Assembly: GCA_965276675.1 (NCBI GenBank) | Contig: OZ255624.1 | Span: forward strand, 4,712,001-4,776,000 | Source of the DNA: G965276675 sp965276675 | Lineage (GTDB): Bacteria; Acidobacteriota; Terriglobia; Terriglobales; Acidobacteriaceae | Direction: 5' to 3' | DNA length: 64,000 nucleotides | In this document: positions 25,746 to 34,831 of the stretch, one piece after another | How positions within the stretch are numbered: the first letter of the stretch is position 1 | Layout: each line of letters opens with the position of its first letter | Made by a program: the position numbers and the translations under genes | Notes under the pieces: generated by a model | The model's database searches: none | Told to the model about the DNA's origin: nothing | What the model saw: the letters and a program-made list of their open reading frames with translations, nothing else

Positions 25746-26782
25746 GCTTGAGCGGGACGCAACGAATATTGGTCCAGTCCTATCTCAATGGACAACTTGT
25801 AGAAGGTCTGTTGCGAGCATCAGTTGTCTCGACGAACTGTTTTGCGGCCGACACATATTCCTTGACATATTCTTTGGGCTCGCAGGCGGCGGGTGACGTC
25901 GCCTATTGGTATTCCACTTTGTCCGGTTATATTGAACTTACGGTAGAAGGCCTCCGTCAGAACGCGCCGACACTCGTGATTAGTGGTATGATCGACGCAA
26001 TCCACATCGATCCAATCCAGCGTCTTGTGAGCCTGGAGGGACGAGACCTGTCATCCTTGATGGTAGATTCCTATCGTCAACAGGATTTTGTCAATCAGAC
26101 TGCATCAGAAATTGTGACGTCGATTGCCCTGGGCCATAACTTGCTACCCGTCGTCTCCGCGACGGTGGGGACAGTCGGTCGGTATTACGGAGATGGGTAT
26201 ACGAAACTTTCCCTTGGTCAGTTTTCTAGTAGTCAATCCGAGTGGGATCTCGTTGTTCAACTCGCCCGAGACAACAACTTCGATGCTTACGTCCAAAATA
26301 GAACGTTGTTTTTTCAGCCATCAGGTAGCTCGAACACCGTCCCGCTTGTTGTATCGTTGAATGACTTAATCGGGTTGCGAGTCGAACGTAATCTTGCGTT
26401 GCTAGGGAACGTGAGCGCGAAGGTCCAATCTTGGAGCTCACAGAACATGGCGGCCTATCAAAGTTTGGAAACACCCCAGGAAGCTTCCGTAGAAGTGTTG
26501 AATGGTGATGACGTATCCTCGTTCCTTTTCTCAGCCTCTAATTCTACTCCGCTGCAGGTTTCGAACGCTGCAGCGCGTTACGCGGCCGAGTTGTCGCGGC
26601 TAGGCACTGTCCTTAGTTTTGAAATGCCATCCAACCTCGCCTTGGTGCCAAGATCGACTTTATTACTACAAGGGACGATGTCTAGTTTGGATACCACTTA
26701 CGTAATAGACACCGTCGAGTGGATGTACAGTCCTTTGACCGGATCCATCCAGACCGTCCGAGCAGTCCCTCTGTCGACGTAG
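25742..26782 (+). CDS. baseplate hub protein (gpD / gp27-like)
   Basis: This 346-residue protein has the character of the phage late control D family, which forms the central hub on which the spike sits. It is beta-rich, with a W-D-L-V-V-Q-L-A-R-D-N-N-F-D-A-Y segment near residue 170, the most conserved part of the family, followed by a fold like the second beta barrel. It overlaps the LysM-like gene by ATGA and is followed by the spike gene, the usual order X-D-V. Confidence 0.85.
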   Translation: MSLSGTQRILVQSYLNGQLVEGLLRASVVSTNCFAADTYSLTYSLGSQAAGDVAYWYSTLSGYIELTVEGLRQNAPTLVISGMIDAIHIDPIQRLVSLEGRDLSSLMVDSYRQQDFVNQTASEIVTSIALGHNLLPVVSATVGTVGRYYGDGYTKLSLGQFSSSQSEWDLVVQLARDNNFDAYVQNRTLFFQPSGSSNTVPLVVSLNDLIGLRVERNLALLGNVSAKVQSWSSQNMAAYQSLETPQEASVEVLNGDDVSSFLFSASNSTPLQVSNAAARYAAELSRLGTVLSFEMPSNLALVPRSTLLLQGTMSSLDTTYVIDTVEWMYSPLTGSIQTVRAVPLST

Positions 26783-26805
26783 GTTCGAAACGTGGATACC
26801 ATAAC

Positions 26806-27321
26806 ATGACTGCTTTCTTATCTAATGCTATCAAAGCTCATGCTACCGGACTTGATCAAGCCCACGGTCAGATGAAGTTTGGCATTGTCACCTCGGTAAA
26901 CGTGAACAGCGCCACAGCACGGGTAAGTTTCCAGCCAGAAGGCGTACTGTCGGGTTGGCTTCCGGTTATGACGCAGTGGGTTGGAAATGGTTGGGGCTTA
27001 ACGGCTCCGCCACTACCGGGCGACCAAGTGATTGTTGTTCCGCAGGAAGGAGACATGGAGCAGGGCGTTATCATCGGACGTATCTATTCGGTCAAGCAGG
27101 CCGCCCCTGCTGCTCCTAGCGGGGAATTCTGGCTTGTCCATCAAACTGGCTGCTCCTTAAAGCTGTGCAACGACGGGACTATACGAATGAACGGCGATCT
27201 TCATGTGGCGGGAGATGTTTATGACAGTTATGGATCCCTTTCAGCCCTACGCGCCCACTACAATGGCCACACCCATCAGGCGCCAAACGGCGTTACAAGT
27301 ACCCCTCATCCTACAGACTGA
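26806..27321 (+). CDS. baseplate spike protein (gpV-like)
   Basis: This 171-residue protein starts at ATG 26806. An OB-fold appears first (KFGIVTSVNVNSATARVSF and the W-L-P-V-M-T-Q-W stretch), then the G-D-Q-V-I-V-V-P motif and a beta-helical C-terminus. The tip contains H-Y-N-G-H-T-H-Q, the His-x-His metal-binding tip seen in spike proteins that pierce the outer membrane. It is neighboured by hub and gp25-like genes in the standard order. Confidence 0.9.
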   Translation: MTAFLSNAIKAHATGLDQAHGQMKFGIVTSVNVNSATARVSFQPEGVLSGWLPVMTQWVGNGWGLTAPPLPGDQVIVVPQEGDMEQGVIIGRIYSVKQAAPAAPSGEFWLVHQTGCSLKLCNDGTIRMNGDLHVAGDVYDSYGSLSALRAHYNGHTHQAPNGVTSTPHPTD

Positions 27322-27326
27322 TCCAG

Positions 27327-27701
27327 ATGTACGATCTTGCCCACATATGGAATGCTGATCTCGCTGTAGACGGCGGCGGCGATCTTGCATTGGTGTCCGG
27401 AACCAACGCCGTTACTCAACGAGTCATTCGACGTTTGCTTACCAACCCGGGGGCGTACGTGTGGAATCTTAGCTACGGAGGAGGGCTAGCGCAATTCGTC
27501 GGGCTGCCTGTTATTGAGCCCGACATCACCGCAGTCATATTGGACCAATTGCTTCTTGAGCCTGCGGTTCCGACGAACCCAACTCCGCAGGTTACAACCG
27601 CGGTCACAGACGCCTCAGCCGGCTTTGTGGTCGCAACGATCACATACTCCGGTCCCGACTCTACTGCCCCCGTCACATTCAGCGTTCCAACCGGATCATA
27701 G
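27327..27701 (+). CDS. baseplate wedge protein (gpW / gp25-like)
   Basis: This 124-residue protein fits the gp25-like wedge family that joins the baseplate to the first sheath ring. R-V-I-R-R-L-L-T-N-P-G and Y-V-W-N-L-S-Y-G-G-G near residues 32-52 are the usual core motif. It is followed by the J-like gene after 3 bp. Confidence 0.85.
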   Translation: MYDLAHIWNADLAVDGGGDLALVSGTNAVTQRVIRRLLTNPGAYVWNLSYGGGLAQFVGLPVIEPDITAVILDQLLLEPAVPTNPTPQVTTAVTDASAGFVVATITYSGPDSTAPVTFSVPTGS

Positions 27702-27704
27702 TCG

Positions 27705-28841
27705 ATGAACCTAAGCCTGAAAGGCTTTAGTCAGCTTGTTGAGGATATGGGCGCCGCTCTTCAAAGCTCGGCTACCAAATTGGTGGACGTATCGGTTGGC
27801 TCTATAACACGTGCGCTGTTTGAAGCAAACGCCTCTGTCGTGTTGTGGTTGCAGTGGCTTATCCTACGTGTCCTGCAGACGACCCGCGCCGCAACGGCCA
27901 CTGGCTCAGATCTTGACTCCTGGATGCTGGACTTCGGGCTTCGGCGACTTCCGGCGACTGCATCGGCGGGCATCGTTACTTTTGGCCGACTTGCTAGCAA
28001 TCTTCCAGCCACGATTGTACCTGGCACTCTCGTTAAAACGACGGATGGAGCCACAAGCTTCCAAGTTGTAGAGGACACAACAACATCTATCTGGCAGCCG
28101 AGTTTGGCAGCCTACGTGATCCCAGCCGGAATACTGTCAGCTGATTTGCCGGTGCTTTGCACGACAGGCGGTGCGGCAGGCAACGTGCTCGCTGGAACAG
28201 TGACTTTGATAGCCGCGTCATTGAATGGCGTTGATCAAGTAAACAACGCCGACCCTTTTTCCAGCGGCAGCGATGCAGAACCCGATGCGGCTTTCCGGAG
28301 GCGGTTCCAGACCTACCTAGATAGTCGGTCAAGGGCGACGCTTGTGGCCGTTCAAGATGCCATAGCCAATGTGCGCCAGGGTCTGGAGTTTGTCATAGAC
28401 GAAAATACCGGTGCAACCCTACAACCACAGATTGGAAGCTTCCTCGTGACGTTGGATGATGGAACTGGCTATCCTTCAACCGACTTGATCTCTGCGGTAG
28501 CTTCGGCCGTTGATGCGGTACGGCCAATTGGAACGACGTTCGCGGTCGTGCCACCGAGAGTCCTGGTGGTTAATGTCTCATTGACTGCAACCGTCAACTT
28601 GGCCGGCACAACGGAGCAGTTAGTGTCAGATATTGAGAACGCGATCGAGAGCTACTTGAACAGTCTTGGCATCAGTCGAACAGCCTCTATAACTCGAGTT
28701 GCTCAGCAGGCTTATCTTGTAAGCGACTGCATAGACAACATCACAGGCATCCAGCTCAACGGTGGATCCGTTGACATCATGCCTGCACCTGGTACCGTCA
28801 TTAAGGCCGGGTCAGTGAATGTCGCGACTAATGGTGGGTGA
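27705..28841 (+). CDS. baseplate wedge protein (gpJ / gp6-like)
   Basis: This 378-residue protein belongs to the baseplate J-like family. The stretch G-S-D-L-D-S-W-M-L-D-F-G, the A-G-N-V-L-A-G-T-V motif and D-A-A-F-R-R-R-F-Q-T-Y-L are typical of it, with a C-terminal helical end. It forms wedge arms with the I-like protein. It overlaps the next gene by 23 nt. Confidence 0.9.
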   Translation: MNLSLKGFSQLVEDMGAALQSSATKLVDVSVGSITRALFEANASVVLWLQWLILRVLQTTRAATATGSDLDSWMLDFGLRRLPATASAGIVTFGRLASNLPATIVPGTLVKTTDGATSFQVVEDTTTSIWQPSLAAYVIPAGILSADLPVLCTTGGAAGNVLAGTVTLIAASLNGVDQVNNADPFSSGSDAEPDAAFRRRFQTYLDSRSRATLVAVQDAIANVRQGLEFVIDENTGATLQPQIGSFLVTLDDGTGYPSTDLISAVASAVDAVRPIGTTFAVVPPRVLVVNVSLTATVNLAGTTEQLVSDIENAIESYLNSLGISRTASITRVAQQAYLVSDCIDNITGIQLNGGSVDIMPAPGTVIKAGSVNVATNGG

Positions 28842-29511
28842 TCTTCAGGACATTGTATATCGGTTACGGAGTGTATTACCAAAGCGCTGGTTCGCCGATG
28901 ATAGCCCGATCCTTGCTGCCCTGCTTCAAGGCATTGCTACGCCATGGGTCTGGTTCTACGGCGTTATTTCATATGCCATCGAGCAAACGCGTGTCCTTAC
29001 GGCGACAGATAGCTGGCTTGATCTTATTGCTTGGGATTATTTTGGTAGATCCTTGAGCCGGAAACCTTCCGAGTTGGACTTCAGCTTCAGAGGGCGCATC
29101 CAGAAGGCTTTGCAACGAGAAGCAGCAACCCGATCGGCGATCGCCGGGGCGCTCGAACAAGTAGTTGGCAGTGAGCCACTCATTTTTGAACCCGCCAGGT
29201 GCTCGGACACCGGCTGTTACGGCACGATAGGCCCTGGAATAAGCCTGAATACCGGTCTTGCTTACGCCGCGGCCGGAGGTTGGGGAAGTCTCGAGCTTCC
29301 CATGCAGTTCTTTATCACGACACGTCGTCCGCCGACGCCTGGCATCAGCATGTTGGCGGGTTATGGGACTTCAAACGGTGGTTATGGCCTAGGATCCATC
29401 AGCTACATTGATTTATCCGTCGTGCCCGGCTACGTCACGGATCAGGAAATACAGGACACATTAACCCAGTTACTTCCCGTTAACTCTATTGCCTGGCTTC
29501 GCATCAGTTAG
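28819..29511 (+). CDS. baseplate wedge protein (gpI-like, tail protein I)
   Basis: This 230-residue protein follows J-like in the usual order. The first part (L-L-P-K-R-W-F in related proteins; here V-L-P-K-R-W-F-A-D) is helical, then a segment S-W-L-D-L-I-A-W-D-Y-F-G typical of the family and a glycine-rich end. The ATG at 28819 overlaps J-like by 23 nt; ATG at 28831 is an alternative start. Confidence 0.8.
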   Translation: MSRLMVGDLQDIVYRLRSVLPKRWFADDSPILAALLQGIATPWVWFYGVISYAIEQTRVLTATDSWLDLIAWDYFGRSLSRKPSELDFSFRGRIQKALQREAATRSAIAGALEQVVGSEPLIFEPARCSDTGCYGTIGPGISLNTGLAYAAAGGWGSLELPMQFFITTRRPPTPGISMLAGYGTSNGGYGLGSISYIDLSVVPGYVTDQEIQDTLTQLLPVNSIAWLRIS

Positions 29512-29532
29512 CATTTGATCAAGGTGAGCTCT

Positions 29533-30789
29533 ATGGACCGCAATATTGTCTATCCGGGAAGTATCCCACTGGACACGGATCTTTTGTCCATCAATCGGAA
29601 TACAATGACCGCCCTTGGGTTTCTGGCTCAAGCTATCCTGGGAACAAACACCGTTGCCGACGGACTAGTCTGCTTCCCTACTAACCCGCCTTCTTTGGGG
29701 GTGACTGTAGGTCCTGGAAGTATTACACAGCTCGTGGCTGTAGATAGTCTTGCTTATGGGTCCATGCCAGCTAACACGACTGATTTGCTGGTGAAGATGG
29801 GCGTTAACACAGAGTCGACTGCTTTTGTCTTGACCGCACCGACAAGCGTCGGACAGTCGGTTAACTATGTACTGGAGGCATCTTTCCAGGAAATCGATGC
29901 CAATCCCGTTGTATTGCCTTACTACAATGCCAGCAATCCAGCGCAATCCTTTAGCGGCCCAGCCAACTCAGGGGCTCTTCAGAATACTACTCGGAATCAG
30001 CGTGTACAGCTTCAATTAAAGGCTGGGATACCTGGCAACACCGGAAGCCAGACGACTCCCGCGGTGGATACCGGATGGGTTGGCCTGTATCAAATTACTG
30101 TCGCCAATGGGCAGACGCAGATAACCTCCAACGAGATCCTCGTCATCCCAACTGCGCCTTTTCTCAACTTGAAGCTTCCATCGCTTCGGCCCGGCTTTGG
30201 CTCAGGTGTGAAAACATTCCTGAGCAATGATTCTTGGTCGGTGCCTGCGGGCGTGACGCAAGCCGAGGTGGAGGTTTGGGGAGCGGGGTCGGGCAGCTAT
30301 GCGTCCGTTCCTGGAGTTCCGAGTGGCGGAGGTTCGGGAGGAGGCTACGCTAAGAAGTTGGTGACGGGGCTAACTCCCGGGCAGGTGATCGGAATTGTAG
30401 TAGGCACAGGGGGCGCAGGGGGCACAACAACCGGCGTAGCGGCAGAGCCAGGTGGAGCATCCAGTTTCGGCCCATATGTCAGCGCAAGCGGTGGTGGACT
30501 TAACCCCCTCGCTTCAACCTCTGCACCGCTTAATGGCGCTTCTTCTCCGGGTGTGGGTGTGCGAGGCGACGTCAACTTTAATGGTTCGGCGGGCCAAGCT
30601 GGTATCGCGACCCAAGGTGGATTGGGGGGTGCCGCTCCAATGGGCGGCATGCAGAACAGCGGGACGACAGGAAACCCCGGAAGTTTTCCAGGAGGTGGAG
30701 CGGCCGGCGCCGGAACCGGCGGCGCTGATGCCAGCTTGACATACAATGGCGCTGCCGGAGGCGGCGGTCTGGTCGTGGTTAGATGGTGA
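29533..30789 (+). CDS. tail fibre with glycine-rich adhesin tip
   Basis: From ATG 29533, behind AAGGTGAG, this is 418 residues (a TTG at 29515 would add six). The N-terminus Y-P-G-S-I-P-L-D-T-D-L-L is a baseplate-attachment motif shared by many such fibres. Residues from about 220 to the end are very rich in Gly, with motifs W-S-V-P-A-G-V, G-x-G-G-x-G and a terminal G-G-G-G-L-V-V-V-R-W. This glycine-rich domain resembles the receptor-binding polyGly-II sandwich of phage adhesins. It probably sets host range. Confidence 0.85.
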   Translation: MDRNIVYPGSIPLDTDLLSINRNTMTALGFLAQAILGTNTVADGLVCFPTNPPSLGVTVGPGSITQLVAVDSLAYGSMPANTTDLLVKMGVNTESTAFVLTAPTSVGQSVNYVLEASFQEIDANPVVLPYYNASNPAQSFSGPANSGALQNTTRNQRVQLQLKAGIPGNTGSQTTPAVDTGWVGLYQITVANGQTQITSNEILVIPTAPFLNLKLPSLRPGFGSGVKTFLSNDSWSVPAGVTQAEVEVWGAGSGSYASVPGVPSGGGSGGGYAKKLVTGLTPGQVIGIVVGTGGAGGTTTGVAAEPGGASSFGPYVSASGGGLNPLASTSAPLNGASSPGVGVRGDVNFNGSAGQAGIATQGGLGGAAPMGGMQNSGTTGNPGSFPGGGAAGAGTGGADASLTYNGAAGGGGLVVVRW

Positions 30790-30823
30790 GGCATATTCGC
30801 CCCAGCGCACTTCGGAGGTCTGA

Positions 30824-31309
30824 ATGTCGGGCGCCTTAAATCACGTGTGGAGGCCAAGTAATGCGCGATTGGTCACCATCGACTCATTCGTAGCTGTCCC
30901 AAGAGGATCCGCTGCCGCTGCCCCGGCACCATTGAACTGGCCCACAAAAGATCCAGGTGATGTCCTGGATTACATTCTTGATATCAGTCCAGCAATTGTT
31001 GGCAATGATGGCGACGGCATCCTGACTGTTGATGTAAACCTTTCTCCGTCCGATCCCGGTGACCTTGTGCTTCAAAGCACCTCAGCGGACGGCTCTCGTG
31101 TTGTTCTTTGGCTCTCGGACGGCCAACCCGGTTTGGTCTACACGATTACTTTCAGCATCACGACAGTTAACGGTCGCACGTTACATCGCAGCGTGCTTCT
31201 GCCGGTTCTTTTACTCTCGGTGCCGGTCTTGGCTGCCAACGCCATCGTGACGTCCAGCGGTGTCATGCTTACTGATCAAAACGGCAATCCGGTATTAACG
31301 AGTAGCTAG
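30824..31309 (+). CDS. phage fibre-tail adaptor-type protein
   Basis: This 161-residue protein contains W-P-T-K-D-P-G-D-V-L-D-Y-I-L-D at about 38-52, a motif I associate with proteins annotated as phage fibre-tail adaptors. The rest is beta-rich with an Ig-like look (GLVYTITFSITTVNGRTLHRS). It lies between two fibre genes. The function is by family resemblance only. Confidence 0.65.
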   Translation: MSGALNHVWRPSNARLVTIDSFVAVPRGSAAAAPAPLNWPTKDPGDVLDYILDISPAIVGNDGDGILTVDVNLSPSDPGDLVLQSTSADGSRVVLWLSDGQPGLVYTITFSITTVNGRTLHRSVLLPVLLLSVPVLAANAIVTSSGVMLTDQNGNPVLTSS

Positions 31310-31406
31310 ACACTAATCTTATTCGACCTACTACTAAAGAACTGGTCTCGTTGCGGCACACTTGAAGATGCCGTGGGCTATTATGCTATCCGGAGAATAA
31401 GCGATT

Positions 31407-34400
31407 ATGCCGACAATTGACGAGCTTGCGCCCGCTACCTCGGCGTCCGATTTAGACGAGTTCATCGTTAGCCAAGCAGGAATTGCGCGAAGGGTCACAC
31501 GCGCCCAAGTCCTTAACGGCGTCCAGGCTCAGTTGGTAGTACCGGCCGCTTCGCTTCTTGGTAATCCCACTCAAGGGATCGGACTAGTTAGTACGATAGC
31601 TGTCGGCCAAAACCTCAACTTCAATGGCTCGACATTATCTGCAACTGCTTCTCCGTTTATTATCGAAAATCTTCCAGCCGGGAATGTACCGGCAAATGGT
31701 GATTTGATTGCCGTGGCCCAAGCCGGCACCTCGAACGCTGTGACTTACGGCCAGTTCATGAACGGGATCGGGGGGATCCCCAATATCAATTTGTCGCACG
31801 CTCTCGTCACGCCGACTGGTGCGATGTCGACACAAACTCTTGGTCAATTAGCTGCGGGAATCCTGCCCCTCACCGGCGGTACGCTCGTCGGTTCGTTGAC
31901 TCTGGCGGGACCGCCAGTTGGTCCCGCGCAGGCAGCAACTAAATCATACGTTGATCAGCAAGTTGGCGTTGCTTTGCCGCTTGCGGGCGGATCGTTGTCA
32001 GGGAGACTTACGCTTTCTTCGTCTCCTATCGCGCCTCTTGAGGCTGCGACGAAAGCCTATATCGATGCACTGTCCGATAGTCTTACGCCATTGAGCGGCG
32101 GATCGCTTTCAGGAAGCTTGACTTTGGCAGGCGATCCGGTCAATCCGCTCGATGCAAGCACCAAGCATTACTCAGACCTGAAGCTCGCGCGGACAGGCGA
32201 TACCTTAACAGGGACGCTGACGCTTGCGGTAGATCCAGTCTCACCTTTACATGCCGCGACAAAGAACTATGTCGACAGCAAAGTCGCTGGAACCCTATCG
32301 TTGTCTGGCGGTACTCTTCTCGGAAGCCTTTCTTTGGCATTCGATCCCACAGGCAATGCGCAAGCTGCCACTAAACAGTATGTGGATCAGCGGATTTACC
32401 GGTCAGGTGATACCTTAACAGGAGCGCTCGTGCTCGCCGGCGACCCAACGACGGCCAGTCAAGCAGCAACAAAAAGCTACGTAGACTTGAAGATTCAGGG
32501 TTCGTCGGCCCTTTCTGGTGCGTCAATGACCGGATCGTTGCTTCTAGCGTTTGATCCCGCAGCAGCGCTGGAAGCGGCTCCAAAACAGTATGTCGACCTA
32601 CATCTAAGACGCGTGGGCGACTCGCTAGCCGGTGCATTATACTTGGCATCTGATCCAGTGGTGCCCTTGCAGGCAGCCACCAAACAATACGTCGATAATC
32701 GGATGTCTACAACCATTACAAGCGCTGGGGCCACATTCACCGGTGCTGTGGTGTTAGCTGGGCCGCCGACAACCTCGAATCAAGCAGCAACGCGACAGTA
32801 TGCCGACACGAAACTTTCGCGCAGCGGCGATACACTGATAGGTCCGCTCATACTTGCGTCGGACCCGGTAGTAGGTGCGCAGGCTGCGACGAAGAATTAC
32901 ATCGACACGTCTGTCTTCAATCTGCTTCCCATTGCCGGTGGTAGCTTAACGGGTCAGCTTGCGCTCGCTGCTGACCCCACAACCCAGACCCAAGCAGCTA
33001 CGAAGCGCTACGTTGATGCCCAGGTGTTGCCATCGCTCCCCCGAAGCGGCGGTTCAATGACCGGTCCCTTAGTACTGGCGGGGCTTCCAACAAGCGCTTA
33101 TCACGCCACTAGCAAGCAATACGTCGATAATCAAATCGGAACTGTATTGCCGAGCACGGGCGGCACGCTCACAGGCTCGCTGATTCTCGCTCGTACTCCA
33201 ACAAGTCCATTTGAGGCAGCAACGAAGTCGTATGTGGATGCCAATCCCAATTCTGAGGGAATGATCAACGTTGCGCTAGCCCCATACGGAGCTAAGCTTG
33301 ACGGCGTCACAGACGATACTGTGGCCTTCAAGGGTGCATACCAAGCATGTGTCGGCGGGGGAACGATCTACGTTCCAAGTGGCACAACCGTGCTGCAACA
33401 GCCTGGGACCTGGGGCATTGCGCTCACGAAAAGGGTTAAATGGATCGTCGCGGGCACGTTGCTTCACGATGGGACGCCATTAGCCGCCGCCATCCCCACT
33501 GGCGGCGGTCCTGCGCCATACGTTCTACCTGGCGTCGTTGCTGGGAATACCTTATCAGGACTCACAACTTCGCAGGGCTCGTCTCAAACGACCGATTTCG
33601 CGGTCAGTCAATCGTCTTATGTCGTCAACCACAACGGCGGGATGGCCGGTAGCGTGGTTGCAAATGTTCGCGCCGACACGATTATTTATAACAGTCCTGG
33701 CAACTACATATGGGGTGGCCTCGACCGTCTGATTTGGGCGGGAACACAAACTCCAAGCGCGACAACCGCGGCCCAGCATGTGGGCCGTTATATTCAGACG
33801 CTGCGCCAGGCCGCAACTATTGGATCTAACGGGCAACCGCTGCCACAGCCGCAGCTCTGGGGCGCTTGTATCGAGTATCGCGATACGACGGGCCAACCTT
33901 CAGGCGCCACGAATGCGTCACTAACAATCGAGATGGATTGGTTTGGGAACGGGGCTGATAACGCAGATAGTCGAACGATCCAAAGCCTAGTCATCGGCCA
34001 GCATGACCCATCAGGTCTACCAGTCGAGGTTGGAAGCATCATCGGGGTCTATCTAAGCGCAGGATCTGCCGGCAGTGCTAAATCTGTCTTCGCGATTGGC
34101 GTCCCATTCTCAAACGCAGTAATTGATACGACCTCAGCGCAAGCAATTAATAACGCCCCCGTCATCAGAATGTCGGCCGGTCAAGCGATTGCTTTTGAGG
34201 GCACTAACAGCAACACATTGAGTTTTGACTCGCCAACCAACACACTTCGGTGGAACCAGGGCACGCTATCCTACGCCGTTGGCAAGGGTATCAGCGTTGG
34301 CTGGGTCAACGTTCACGCGACCTCTTATGTACTTCCAAACTACACTTCAGGAAACCTGATTTTCCTCACTGGAACGGGCCCTTACTCGATAACTCTGCCG

Positions 34401-34790
34401 GCCGCGAGTACGGTGGCCGCTGGCACAGGCTTCACGTTCTCTGTTACCGGGCCTGGACCTGTCAACATTATTCCAAATGGCACCGATGGCATTGATTGCG
34501 GGCCAATAGTCCTTCACGCCAATGATAGATATCATATCGTATCGGATGGCAGCTCTTTTTGGCATGATCTATTTTGGGTAAACGCAGTGTCTCCTCGTTT
34601 CCAGGGTTCTGTTGTGCTGCCCACATATGCCGTGGCAACGCTTCCAACGAGTAGTCCGCCGGGTGCGAAGGTCTTTGTATCGAACGGGCGCAAACCCAAC
34701 GAGCCTGCTGGCGCCGGAAGCGGTGTAGAGGTCTTCTTCGACGGCCAACATTGGATCTCTTCCTGCAGCGGCGCAGTTGTTGCTGCTTAA
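31407..34790 (+). CDS. giant tail fibre/spike with 13 repeats and a pectate-lyase-type domain
   Basis: This 1127-residue protein starts P-T-I-D-E-L-A-P-A-T-S, a head shared with the next fibre. From about residue 154 to 611 it carries thirteen tandem repeats of 33-37 residues, each reading roughly G-G-x-L-x-G-x-L-x-L-A-x-D-P and then Q-A-A-T-K-x-Y-V-D. Then comes N-V-A-L-A-P-Y-G-A-K-x-D-G-V-T-D-D-T, the usual start of a right-handed beta-helix (pectate lyase superfamily) tailspike. The C-terminal part, about 900-1127, is beta-rich. The repeats probably form a long trimeric shaft and the beta-helix may bind or cut host polysaccharide. The frame is intact. Confidence 0.87.
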   Translation: MPTIDELAPATSASDLDEFIVSQAGIARRVTRAQVLNGVQAQLVVPAASLLGNPTQGIGLVSTIAVGQNLNFNGSTLSATASPFIIENLPAGNVPANGDLIAVAQAGTSNAVTYGQFMNGIGGIPNINLSHALVTPTGAMSTQTLGQLAAGILPLTGGTLVGSLTLAGPPVGPAQAATKSYVDQQVGVALPLAGGSLSGRLTLSSSPIAPLEAATKAYIDALSDSLTPLSGGSLSGSLTLAGDPVNPLDASTKHYSDLKLARTGDTLTGTLTLAVDPVSPLHAATKNYVDSKVAGTLSLSGGTLLGSLSLAFDPTGNAQAATKQYVDQRIYRSGDTLTGALVLAGDPTTASQAATKSYVDLKIQGSSALSGASMTGSLLLAFDPAAALEAAPKQYVDLHLRRVGDSLAGALYLASDPVVPLQAATKQYVDNRMSTTITSAGATFTGAVVLAGPPTTSNQAATRQYADTKLSRSGDTLIGPLILASDPVVGAQAATKNYIDTSVFNLLPIAGGSLTGQLALAADPTTQTQAATKRYVDAQVLPSLPRSGGSMTGPLVLAGLPTSAYHATSKQYVDNQIGTVLPSTGGTLTGSLILARTPTSPFEAATKSYVDANPNSEGMINVALAPYGAKLDGVTDDTVAFKGAYQACVGGGTIYVPSGTTVLQQPGTWGIALTKRVKWIVAGTLLHDGTPLAAAIPTGGGPAPYVLPGVVAGNTLSGLTTSQGSSQTTDFAVSQSSYVVNHNGGMAGSVVANVRADTIIYNSPGNYIWGGLDRLIWAGTQTPSATTAAQHVGRYIQTLRQAATIGSNGQPLPQPQLWGACIEYRDTTGQPSGATNASLTIEMDWFGNGADNADSRTIQSLVIGQHDPSGLPVEVGSIIGVYLSAGSAGSAKSVFAIGVPFSNAVIDTTSAQAINNAPVIRMSAGQAIAFEGTNSNTLSFDSPTNTLRWNQGTLSYAVGKGISVGWVNVHATSYVLPNYTSGNLIFLTGTGPYSITLPAASTVAAGTGFTFSVTGPGPVNIIPNGTDGIDCGPIVLHANDRYHIVSDGSSFWHDLFWVNAVSPRFQGSVVLPTYAVATLPTSSPPGAKVFVSNGRKPNEPAGAGSGVEVFFDGQHWISSCSGAVVAA
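31866..33240 (+). repeat. 13 tandem coding repeats in the tail fibre
   Basis: The repeats average about 106 bp and vary in sequence, so they are diverged rather than recent copies. Each ends near A-A-T-K-x-Y-V-D. Repeat 7 has A-A-P-K and repeats 3, 9 and 12 have S-T-K-H-Y, A-T-R-Q-Y and T-S-K-Q-Y variants. Confidence 0.85.
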
Positions 34791-34831
34791 TCCTACTGAC
34801 GACGCTTATGCTTTTTAGATCGAGATCGTAG

